Positions 12,085 to 22,800 of a DNA stretch of 64,000 nucleotides are shown in pieces. Source of the DNA: Schistosoma haematobium (taxonomy: Eukaryota; Platyhelminthes; Trematoda; Strigeidida; Schistosomatidae); NCBI RefSeq assembly GCF_000699445.3, contig NC_067199.1, forward strand, positions 31,270,402 to 31,334,401. The letters run 5' to 3'. Positions within the stretch are counted from its first letter, which is position 1, and each line of letters opens with the position of its first letter. The translations under genes were made by a program, and so were the position numbers. The notes beneath the pieces are model-generated. The model worked only from the letters and a program-made list of their open reading frames with translations, was not told the origin of the DNA and made no database searches.

Positions 12085-14940
12085 TGCCCTTGTATGACCG
12101 AGAGTGGGGTGAGCCCGCCCTCCCCCTCGAAATGCTCTCACACGGCCACGCGTATATAGCCTCTTCCAGGGAGGTCCTACTCACTGCCTTCTCGTGGCGG
12201 GGGTGTTGTTTACGAAAATGAGAGGACAAAAAGCGAATGTCCGGCGCTTTAACCGTATTCCAACCCAATGGTGCATATGGGCTCCAGTATCCTGAAGGAA
12301 CAAATGGCGTATGAACCAATCGTTGGCCACCGGCTACCATGGGACTGCATCTCCTCACGATGCTCCACTGCCTTATGGGTCAGACCTTAAGGTCAAAGGC
12401 TCGGGGTGTGGCCCCCTAAGAAAACCACCTGCTGCGGTCTGGGCATTCGGGCAGTATCACAGCCCGCACACAAACAGAATGAAATGCCACATGGCGTCCT
12501 CCCTCTGCATCTCAAGCCTGGAGTCAGATTGATCACATCACGATCAGCTACCACTGGTTTGGTTGTGTACAAGACTGCCGCTTCTTTTGGAGTACCTACC
12601 TGGACCCTGATCATGCCCTAGTCTGCACCAATCTCACCTTATTTTTCAGTGGACAACGAAGTGACCGCCACCGAAGGATTGATGTTAGCAAGTTGGTTGC
12701 AATTTCTGTTGCAAGTAATTATCGAACCGAGCTAGCCTCTAGGCTAGCTACCATTCCACCGAAAATTATAGATGAGCATTGGTTGCAATCGCATGACGCC
12801 ATGAAAATGGCGGGTACAGTCAGTTGTGGGTTCGCGAAACGTCCTGCCTTTAAGCACTGGGTTTCTTCTGGTTCCTTACAACTCATTGAAGCCCGTCGGT
12901 CTACTCCGGGTGACCGTGAGTTTGATCATAAACGAAGGATGTTACGTAATGAAATTGGGCGAAAGCTTGCGTAAGGACCGAGAAGCCTGGTGGTCGAAGC
13001 GTGCTAATGAGCTGGAAGCAGCAGCTGCATCTGGTAACTACCGGAAGCTCTTCCAACTCATCCGAGCCACTGGCAGCAAGAAGTCTGGTGTGAGTGAAAC
13101 AATCTGTGAGGAGGACGGGATGCCAATCACTAACACCCAACGACGTCTTGGACGATGGGCAGAATTTTTCGAAGGGCAGTTCAACTGGCCTGCTGCTCCG
13201 GCAACATCGGTCAAACTGTCCTGCCCTCCATGACCGGTGACGACTGATCCACCAAACGAGGAGGAAGTCCACAAGGAACTCCAACTCTTGAAGCGCTACA
13301 AATCACCTGACCCAGATGACTTACCCCCGACTCTTTTTAAAGATGGTGGTGACTTTCTAACTAAGGAACTGACGACGTTGTTTACAAAGGTTTGGGAGCT
13401 AGAGAGTGTACCAACGTCATGGAATGAGTCGATAGTTGTCCCTATCTTTAAAACGGGTACACGTCGTTCCTGTAACAACTATCGGGGGATAAGTCTACTT
13501 CCGATTGTGTCCAAGCTATTGGCTTCCGTCATACTTCGTAGGTTGTTCAAAACCCGAGAAAGATTGACTCGCGAGGAGTAGGCTGGTTTTCGTTCTGGTC
13601 GTGGATGTATTGATCATATCTTCACCCTCAGCCAAATGTTAGAACACCGCCATACTTATCAAAGGCCAACAATCGTAGTGTTTCTTGACATCAGGGCTGC
13701 CTTCGATTCGTTGGATAGGATTGTTCTCTGGGATTGTCTATTGAAGAAGGGTGTGCCTGAGAAGTTTATTAACAACCTAGAAGCCCTATATACAAACACC
13801 TCAGACAGAGTGAGGGCATACAACCACCTTTCTCCATTGTTTCATTCGAGCAGTGGGGTTAGGCAGGGGTGCCCAATCTCACCATTTTTCTTCAATTTCG
13901 CCATCGATGACATTCTGGAAACAGCTCTGATTGATGTAAGTAATGGCGGTGTGGATCTGTTGTCCGGAGAAAGACTTCTCGACCTTGAGTATGCGGATGA
14001 TATTGTCTTACTGTGCGATAATGCCCAAGCCATGAAATCCGCACTTAATCAGTTGGCAATTAGTGTCCGTAGGTATGGTATGTGCTTTGAACCTTCAAAA
14101 TGCAAAGTCCTTCTACAAGATTGGCAGGATTCTAATCCTGTACTCACCCTAAGTGGTGAGCAGATAGAAGTAGTCGAGAAGTTCGTGTATCTGGGTAGCT
14201 GCATAAGTGCTGTTGGTGGTGTGAGTGATGAGATCAATGCACTAATAGTGAAAGCCAGAGCGGCTTATGCCAATCTGGGCCACCTTTGGCGCCTTCGTGA
14301 TGTTAGTCTGGCTGTAAAAGGTCGGATCTACAACGCGTCGATGAGAGCAGTTTTGCTCTATGCTTGTGAAACCTGGCCTCTCCGAGTTGAGGACGTTAGA
14401 CGACTCCCTGTGTTCGATCATCGTTGCCTCTGAAGGATTGCTGACATTTGGTGGCAACTCCATGTTAGTAATACAGAGGTTCGGCATCGTGTGTTCGGGC
14501 ACAGAGACGATAATGCAATTGGTGTCACCATCTTGAAACACCGACTTCGGTGGCTTGGGCATGTTCTACGAATGTCGTCCCAGAGAATTCCACGTCGTGC
14601 ATCATTTTTCGACACTTGAACTGGTTGGAGAAGGTGGAGAGGTGGTCAGTATATGACATGGTGTCGTGGTGTGAAAGAAAGCTGCAAAGGACTGGCTTCC
14701 GTTGGTCCTTCTTGACTTCTTGGCTGGGGTCGTAGAGATGGTGCTACACAGTGGCTAGAGACGTTATCAGATATGGGTCAGAATAGAAGTCAGTGGCGAT
14801 CCTGCTGTAACGTTCTTTTACTTTCTTCATAAAAAGTGGTTGTTTCTCCCTTAACTGAAAGATTTCTTCTGATTGTACCTTTCCGTTCCCCCATTATTAC
14901 CATTCTCCCTTTTCTTATGATAATTATTATTAACCATAAT
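12085..14940 (+). pseudogene. RTE-like non-LTR retrotransposon, inactive copy
   Basis: A GC-richer 5' leader (about 12085-12600, shared with 46883-47195) is followed by the last few residues of an endonuclease (LVCTNLTLFFSGQR) and then the linker and RT. Most of the endonuclease is deleted. RT landmarks are NNYRGISLLPIVSK, the AFDSLDR region, GVRQGCPISPFFFNFAIDD and the catalytic YADDIVLL at about 13990. The C-terminal domain has [13 protein letters not shown]. The reading frame is broken by a one-base insertion near 12969, in-frame stops at 13231, 13579 and 14431, and further shifts after 14600. The 3' end fades near 14940 in an ATTATTATTAA-type tail. It sits between two pieces of a CR1-like LINE in the same orientation. 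Confidence 0.85.
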
Positions 14941-15290
14941 AGGCAGAGATCTCAAAACTACTAGTAACTGTAAGGCTGCTGCTGCAAGAGACTGTAGGGT
15001 ATTATGGGCTATTGAGAGGTCTTTTCAGTGTTTGGATGAAGAAGTGTTTGTATTATTATACCCGACTTTCGTGCGACTGCATTTGAAATATAGGATTCAA
15101 GAAGCGAGTCCCTGTTTGATGTATGAGGCGGACGTGCTGGAATGAGTCCAATGACGAGGGACTAAAGTGGCAAAGGTCTCTCTGGCCTATCTTATGAAGT
15201 CTGGAGTTTCATTTCTCGCACTGAGTAGTAAATTACTGGAATTCTCTACCGGAACATGTAATATCAGCACCTCCTGTTGATATATTGAAA
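14941..15290 (+). pseudogene. CR1-like LINE C-terminal RT fragment
   Basis: The plus-strand translation gives ERSFQCLDEEVFVLLYPTF, then VRLHLKYRIQEASPCL and EADVLE, the typical end of a CR1-type reverse transcriptase. A TGA follows, and similarity persists weakly (GTKVAKVSLAYL). Together with 11434-12080 it most simply represents one CR1-like copy, already lacking its RT core, that the RTE element entered. The gap up to the CPSF6 start at 15601 holds no gene and presumably contains that gene's promoter and 5' leader. Confidence 0.55.
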
Positions 15291-15579
15291 ATGAGCTTAA
15301 ACCTCCACAGTGTAACAAACTGCAAGGATTAATATATGGATCGATAGACTCCCTACCCTTGTAAATGAAGACTGAAGAATTATTTACAGCTACAAACTGA
15401 AGTCTGTTACTCGGATCTTAGCATTAGAAGTATTGTAAACTCAAGATTATCTCATGGTCAGAAATGAATTCTCGATGTTGGAAAAATTATTAACTATGAC
15501 TTAAGACTAACATTAGAATATACAATCTTGGCTTCTTTCTATTGAATGTTTTGTTTATATTTCGTACTGAGTCTGGAGA

Positions 15580-15600
15580 TTCGTAATTTCAGTCGTTGGG
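15580..15600 (+). promoter_or_regulatory. CPSF6 5' leader with possible splice acceptor
   Basis: The sequence ending ttcgtaatttcag at 15592 lies eight bases before the CPSF6 ATG and resembles a 3' splice site. It could join an upstream untranslated exon or accept a trans-spliced leader, as happens for some flatworm mRNAs. No TATA box or start site can be fixed from sequence alone. Confidence 0.3.
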
Positions 15601-16853
15601 ATGGCGGGTGATAACACTGAAATAGACTTGTATGATAATATTGACGAGGACTTCGTGCAGGTACTAATTAGATTTTCTCTATATTGCTTCCTAGGAATGT
15701 ACCGATCTCACAGAGTTATATGACGATGTTATCGCACCAATTAAGTCAGAGAATTCTTCTGGCGTTCCATCAATGGTAATTTTCTGTTCTATTATGTATA
15801 ATTGTCATGTTACAAAGGCCTCTAAGCACTCATATAGTTCTTCAGCTCCTCCAGGGCGCCGTGTATCAGTCTATGTCGGTAATTTGACTTGGGTAGTTGT
15901 GAATTTTTCAAATAACGAATAAAAAACAAATTTGTAGTGGACAACAGATTTAGATTTGCTAGAAGCAGCATCAGGTATCGGTATTAACGATGTTATTGAA
16001 ATAAAATTTCACGAAAACCGACAAAATGGTCAATCCAAAGGGTAAGCTGTGGGAATACACGTCAATTTACTTGTAGGTTTTGTGTAATGGTTTTCGGGTC
16101 AGAACAGTCCATGCGTTTGGCTATGGACAAATTTCCAAAAATAGATCTCCACGGCCAAAATCCTGTTGTCACAAGCTATACAAAGCACAATTTGAGCGTT
16201 TTTGAAAAAGCCGCTGGCAGCGACAATCAGGCTACTGCCCGACCTCGCACGGAAGAAATGCAGACAATGAAGGTGTCTGGAGGTAACTGTCGATCTCTGT
16301 ATGTATTGACGATTTTTAGCAGGCACTACTGGTGTTTTGGGGAACCGCTTACCGCCTCCATTAATGGCTACACCTACTATGCCTGCATCACTTGGATTCA
16401 GTGTACGCAATAACAGTCCTTTGATGGGACAAGTCGTCCCAAACGTTCGAAATGCAGCCAATCTGTCATCTAGTATTCAACAAGCTCTTGCTAATCACAA
16501 TTCACACTCCGGCTTAGGCGGAAATGCAAACGTAAATCAATTGCCTTTAAACTTTCCGGGTTCAACCGGCGTTCTAATGCCTCCGAGTGGCATGTCAACA
16601 GCAACCTTAGCAGCAAATGCTACAGGACTATTACCCTCAAACTTCACTCTTCCTAGCACGATTGCAACATCCATCGCAACAAATGCTCATGTGAACCCAA
16701 ATTTTTTGACACAACAAGTACCGGGAAATCCTCCGATGTTACCAAATTCTTTGCCACCTGGTGTAATGCAGTTGCCTACTCAGAACAATGATTCCAGTGT
16801 AAGACCACAGTTTGATCATTACGGGAGACCGGTTATTCATACTTATACCCCTC
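15601..16853 (+). CDS. CPSF6: CPSF6 exons 1-6: acidic N-terminus, RRM, linker
   Basis: Six closely spaced exons with introns of about 34-46 bases, the very short 5' introns typical of schistosome genes. Exons 1-2 give the acidic start with two copies of an IDLYD/ELYDD-like motif. Exons 3-5 give the RRM, with the double Trp of the family (NLTWW) split exactly by intron 3. Exon 6 (177 residues) replaces the long proline-rich region of vertebrates with an Asn/Ser/Thr/Ala-rich linker that keeps only short PPPL, PPSG and PPG patches and ends in a DHYGRP motif like the human DPYGRP. The start of exon 3 is uncertain, because several in-frame AG acceptors lie between 15817 and 15848. Confidence 0.92.
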
Positions 16854-19800
16854 GTAAGTCCTTATTAATAGTTTAGTTTTATGTACTGGGCAGCTTAAAT
16901 GTCCCAGTATACTTAGTCTTCGGTTTCATTGGGTGCTCATAGAAACAGTCAATTGAAGAAATTTGAGATGCTACCTCATGAAGGCTCTTGTGTGATTTTT
17001 CATTTCACCTTGTTTTGCGCACTTATCAATTTGACCAACGAGATACGTTTTTATATTTGATTTTTTTGTTAGGTCTTTATAACACCTGGTAATATTGTGC
17101 ACCGTTACAGAAACATAGGCATTAAAGCTAAAATCTGCAAAATAGTAGTTAATATTCATGTACTTTGATTATTATTGGACTCCTAAACAGATCCTTCATT
17201 CACTGTCGAAGAGTTGGAGATATTCCATTTAACTTTCCCCAGAATACCTACGTACCGTTCATGTTAATTGTAATTGTAGATTACTCATTATGAGAAGCAG
17301 ATTCTTGTACTTGGTTGCAAGTAACAATTCGAGTATAAAAACTAGTAATACTTTACTGTCTCTAGGCGAGGTTCAGACCTGCCACTCGCCTGGAAACCGC
17401 ATGCTGTAAATGTTGAGCCACTCCCTGATCACGTTAATGTATTTCATATACCAATAGAAAATCTATATACTGAATTGTTGATGCCTGACTTCATGAATTA
17501 CGTTGTGAACGGAATAGTCCATGAAATAAACTGGCCACTTATTGCAATGTAGACGAGTCTTGACCCGCCTGTAACATCTTGGAAGCTAATGCGCTTAAAT
17601 AGTGGTCTCGTATCCTAGTTCATTTGGACACTGTACTGCTTAACAGTAGATACTTAACCACTGTCGGTCTTGCACTCATGTTAACAAAACGTCATTTGAT
17701 TCTTTTCAACAACCAAGATGTTTGTTGTTGATTCAAAGTTACCACTGTGCTAACTACGATAATCTGGCTTCCTAAAATGGGACTATGTGCTTATATTAAC
17801 ATGTATGCTTGTTCAGTTTTGTTTCAAATAAAAGTTCTCATAGGTCACTGTGAATCAAATGGTCATTTGTTCAAAGTTAATGGTTGTTTTTAGTCTCCAA
17901 AACAGGTCTTGTCATAAGAAATACGAATCAAATTCTATGCACCAAGGATATAACATTTAGTAACGGGTTTATGTAATTCTATATAGATCTGCTCTTTGAG
18001 TAGTTAGGATGTATGTAAAATCAAAGTCAGTCAAACGAAATCCTGATTAATGTAAGTCTTAGTTGTGATTCCTTTATATCTCTAAAACATTACAGGGTGT
18101 AGTAACCATCTGTTTCTAAGAAAACCAGAATATGGGATAATTAAGTGTAAAAACCGTATTCCAGCATACGTCAGATGTGTAATCGTTTCTAGAGCCTTCT
18201 TCCTTCGCCCCATAGATTTCGGTTTACACAAACTAGCAGTATCACTATATATCAGTGCTTTAGTTGAACATCATTAAACTCACTTTAGGTGCAATTGACC
18301 TAAGGCTGTTACCTTTCGGGATAGACGGCCTACTAATGAGATCCAACCAATTCTGTCCTGAGCTATCCTTTCTAATTTTTGCCTATTAATATTTATGTCC
18401 CTGATAACTGCCTTCAATTCCCAGCATCATGTGTTCTTTGGTCTGTTTTTTTCCTTTCGCCTTAAAGATCTTGATGTACTGCTTGTTTTGTGATACAGTT
18501 TTATTGGTTCTCGCAAACTATATCCCATCCACTTCTAGCTTTGTTATAACTCTCTCTCTCTTACGGTAATGACCCAGCTATTCCCATTGCTTAGTATTCT
18601 AGGACACCGATTCACTCGACAAGTCCCCAAATCAGAACACGGTTGAACAGGAAGGAGATTATATTCCAAATAACAAGGTTAGATGGAGGCAAGAAGCAAG
18701 TCAGAAGCACAATAGGGAAAACGTCAGTATATTTATAGTTTTTACATAAGAAGATTCCAGAGTATTCCCCAACTATCGACTAGTGCTGATTGGATAAGAA
18801 TCAGCCAATCAGCGTGCACCAAAGCAATCATGCATTGAGCATGCTTTAATCTAGTCTATGTCTCGCTAACACCTCCCCTCTGAGCAGATTCGTAGGATCT
18901 GGTGCTAGGGTCCAACTGCAACCGAGTGACTGGCCTGTGCTTTCGATTAGTCCATCGTCTAGGCAATAAAGAAGTATCACTCCTTTCTTGCACAGAAACT
19001 GATGTGTCTATTCCCGGCGTTTTGATTTCAAAGGTGTCTAGCAGAACATCAAGAGGTAATCGATATTGAATCTTGTTGCTGGCTATCGAGGTTGCTTTCA
19101 ATTGGTTAGCATGACGTACCCAAACTTCCGAGCCAACTGACACCTCGTAAACCACACTCCCCTTCTTTTTCAAGATCCGACCAGCTGTCCATGTAGGATG
19201 TTTCCCACGATAGTCCATAGCAAGCACTTTTTGTCCCACCGTGAACAATCGTCTTTGTGCCCCATGATGTCGGTTAAACTGATTCTCCATCGATAGGTTT
19301 CGTTGGGGTTCAATAACTGGCGTAGGACGGATGACATCGAAATGTGTTCGTATCTTTCTGCCAAGTAGAGCTTCTGCTGGAGAGACCCCGTTAATTGTCT
19401 GAGGGTTCGGTGTAGAGCGATAAATAGACAGGAACCTCTCTAAGATAACTTCAGTGGTCCCTTCCCCTTTGGATTTTTTTAGAGCATTTTTAAATGTACT
19501 CACAAAGCGTTCCACTTGGCCATTTGATTGGGGATGGAATGGAGGTGTTCGGAGGTGCTGGATTCCGTTCTGCCGACAAAATTGTGAGATTTCGGACGTA
19601 AACTGTGTTCCGTTGTCACTAACTATCAATTCCGGGATTCCAAAACGACTGAATAGTTGACGTAGTTTACTGACTGTGCAGCTTGCAGTCGGGTGTTCCA
19701 TGAGAAAAATTTCTGGCCACTTGCTATATGCATCAACCACCAAAAGGTAAGTTTGTCCATGAAGTGGACCAGCAAAGTCCAAATGTATACGCTGCCACGG

Positions 19801-22800
19801 TAACTGTGGTATTGGCCATGATTGCAGCTCTGCTTTTCGCGGTGCTTTTGTTGCTAATGCACATTTGGTACACGAACGGGATAGCTGCTCCAGTTGGGTG
19901 TCTAAATGCGGCCAGTATATATAACTTCGTGCTAGTGCTTTCATGCGATTTATTCCAGGATGTCCTGCATGCAACTGTTCAAGCACTGCTGGTTGTAGCT
20001 TCTTGGGAATTATGATACGTTCGGCAAACAGCAGACAGTCATCGATGATTGAAAGAGAGAGTCTTCGCTGGTAAAACTGTTGAAGCTCTGTGGAATAGAT
20101 TTTCGAGGGCCACCCTTCTAGGTGGAACTTTCTAACTTCTTGTAGTGTTGGGTCTCGAAGCGTTTCTTCCCTGACTTCATCTGACGACACTGGAGTGTTT
20201 CGAATGGCATCTGCCACTATACTTCGTATTTCTGGGTCTACTGCTGTGGAGGCAATGATTATATCCTCTGGTCCAGGATGTTGAACTCCAATTAATCGGG
20301 AGAGAGCGTCAGCTTGACCGATAGTATTTGTCGACTGATACTTGATATTAAAATCATAACTCAGGAGCATTGTTGCCCAGCGCTGTAGTCTATTAGCCGT
20401 ATAGACAGGGATTCATTTCTTAGAACCAAAGATTGCAATCAAAGGTTTGTGATCTGTCAGTAGAGTAAATGTACGACCATAGAACATTTTATGAAATCTT
20501 TTGACTGCGAAAATGATTGCAAGAGCTTCCTTTTCAATTTGGCTGTAGTTTCGCTCGGCTGGAGTAAGTGATCTAGCAGCATGGGCAATTGTCTTTTCTG
20601 GTTTATCCGGAAACACGTGAGATATCACTGCTCCAACTCCATGACTAGAGGCATCAGATGCAACAACAATTTCCAAGCTGAGATCGAAGTGCGTCAAAAG
20701 AATCTTTGAGCTGAGCATTGATTTGACTCTGTCAAAAGATGCTTGACATTCTGCTGACCACTGTCAAGGTTTATCTTTCGATAGTAATTCATTTAGGGGA
20801 CCTCTCACTCGATGCATTTCAAGCAAGAATGTGCTGTAATGACTGATTAACCCCAAGAAGGATCTTAATGAAGAAACATCAGTTGGTGCAGGCATCTTCT
20901 GAATGGCTTCGATGTTGGCAGGGTCTGGTCGGCGACCGTTCTTATCTAAGATAAAACCAAGCTATTTGATCGAATGCATGAAGAAGATACATTTTTCCTC
21001 ACGTAGTTGGAAGCCATACTCCAACACTCGGTTAAGGACTTGGTGTAGTCGATCAGAAAGTTCACTGTCAGTTGAACCCATAACTATGATATCATCTAGA
21101 TAAGCTGCTGTACCAGGTATACTTGTTAGCATCGTATCCATTATTTGCTGAAAGATGGCGGGTGCGGTCTTGATGCCAAATGGTAGACGGGTGTATTGAA
21201 ATAACCCTCGATGAGTGTTAATGGTCAGAAGCTCTCTACTATCTTCATCTACTTCCACTTGGAGATAAGCATCAGAGAAGTCTATTTTCGCGAAGCATGT
21301 CCCACCATTAAGCTTGGCAAACAGGTCTTCAGGAACTGGTAATGGATATTGATATACATCTAATGCAGCGTTTAAACCGGTCGAGAAATCGGCACATATG
21401 CGTATAGTCCCATTGGCCTTCTTAATCACTACGATCGGTGCGGCCCATGCAGAGTAGTCAACTGGTCGGATTACACCAGCCTGTTGCAAGCGATTAAGTT
21501 CCTGGTCGACTAGCTCAAGAGCAGCATATGGTATAGGACGTCTCGGGCGAAAAATAGGTATGGCATCTGGTTTTACTGGTAAGTGCGCTTTCATCTTGGT
21601 ACAGTGGCCAAGGCTATTCTGAAAAACAGAGGCAAACTTTCTTTTCAGTTTTTCTAGTAACCTTTCACCTGTCTTCTTTGGAAGTACTGGGGTGTCCAAT
21701 GATGAGTACGATACGTTACAGACACTGTTAATTGGTATATCCATTATTCCAAGTTTGTCTAGCATATCTAGACCAAGAAGATCAAGGTTCGGCCGTTCTG
21801 TTAGGTAACATATTCCTGTACAGTTAGTTCCATTGAAGGAAAATTCACACTGTAATTCACCAACCAGTTTTAGCACACCACCTGATGCGTTTTTAGCCGT
21901 TTTCTTAGATGGCATCATTGGCGGTTTACCCAGCAAGTTATACGTTTCTCTAGACACTAACGTGATATCTGATGCCGTGTCAATTTGAAGACGAGCTGAT
22001 ATGCCGTTTATCTGGATGGTAACATACTTTCTCTGAATGTCATAGTTTGTTTGAAAAGCAGCTACCAAAGAAAGAGATTTGGACTCGGCTGATTTCACAT
22101 GTCGAGGACGTTTATGCTTCTTCTTAGGCTGAGACGTACGCTTCGGTGGACAATGACCTTTATGTCCACGTTTGTTGCACGCCTGACATTTATGCTTCTT
22201 GAATGGACAGAATCGGGCATAATGCCAATCACCGCATAACCAGCACGCAGTCCTTGGTTTGTTACGAGTTGTTACCGGCTTCTGAACTTTTAACCTAGTA
22301 ATAGTATTTACACTACCGCAGGTTAAATTAGGATTTACCCGTTCAATCAACTCGTCGTGTCTGATGCTTTGTAGACGCTTACACTCATCTGTCAATGTTC
22401 TGAGTGTGACGTTTGGGTCTTGATCCAGTCGAGCTAAAAGTCTCGTCCTGATCTCAGCATCTTGTGGTGACTGAAGAGCTTTGATGAATATTAAGCATTT
22501 AAATTGGTCATCAGTCAACGAGCGTAACTTGAAACGTTCACATTCTCTGTTGACAATGTCTGCTAGAACACCATATTCATCAGCTTCGCGTTTCACCAAA
22601 TTTAGACACCGATATCGAATACTAAACAACGAGGATGACTCGCCGAATATCTCTGACAACTGAAATACCGTCTCCTCGAAACTGAGCTCTCGAGGTAACT
22701 TTGGCAATATATGGTCAGCAAAACGTGCATGTTCATTGCTTCCCAACTTACGTACCAACAATCGGGTCTTTCACGCATAGTCTTGGTTACAGAATTCTGT

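Noticed and set aside
12056..12614. Several open frames on both strands
   Set aside because: They lie in the RTE 5' leader, which is GC-richer and so stays open by chance; none resembles a protein.
12901..13284. 127-codon minus-strand frame
   Set aside because: Shadow of the RTE linker region read on the plus strand.
19454..20015. Plus-strand frames of 68 and 95 codons
   Set aside because: Shadows of the Gypsy integrase on the minus strand.
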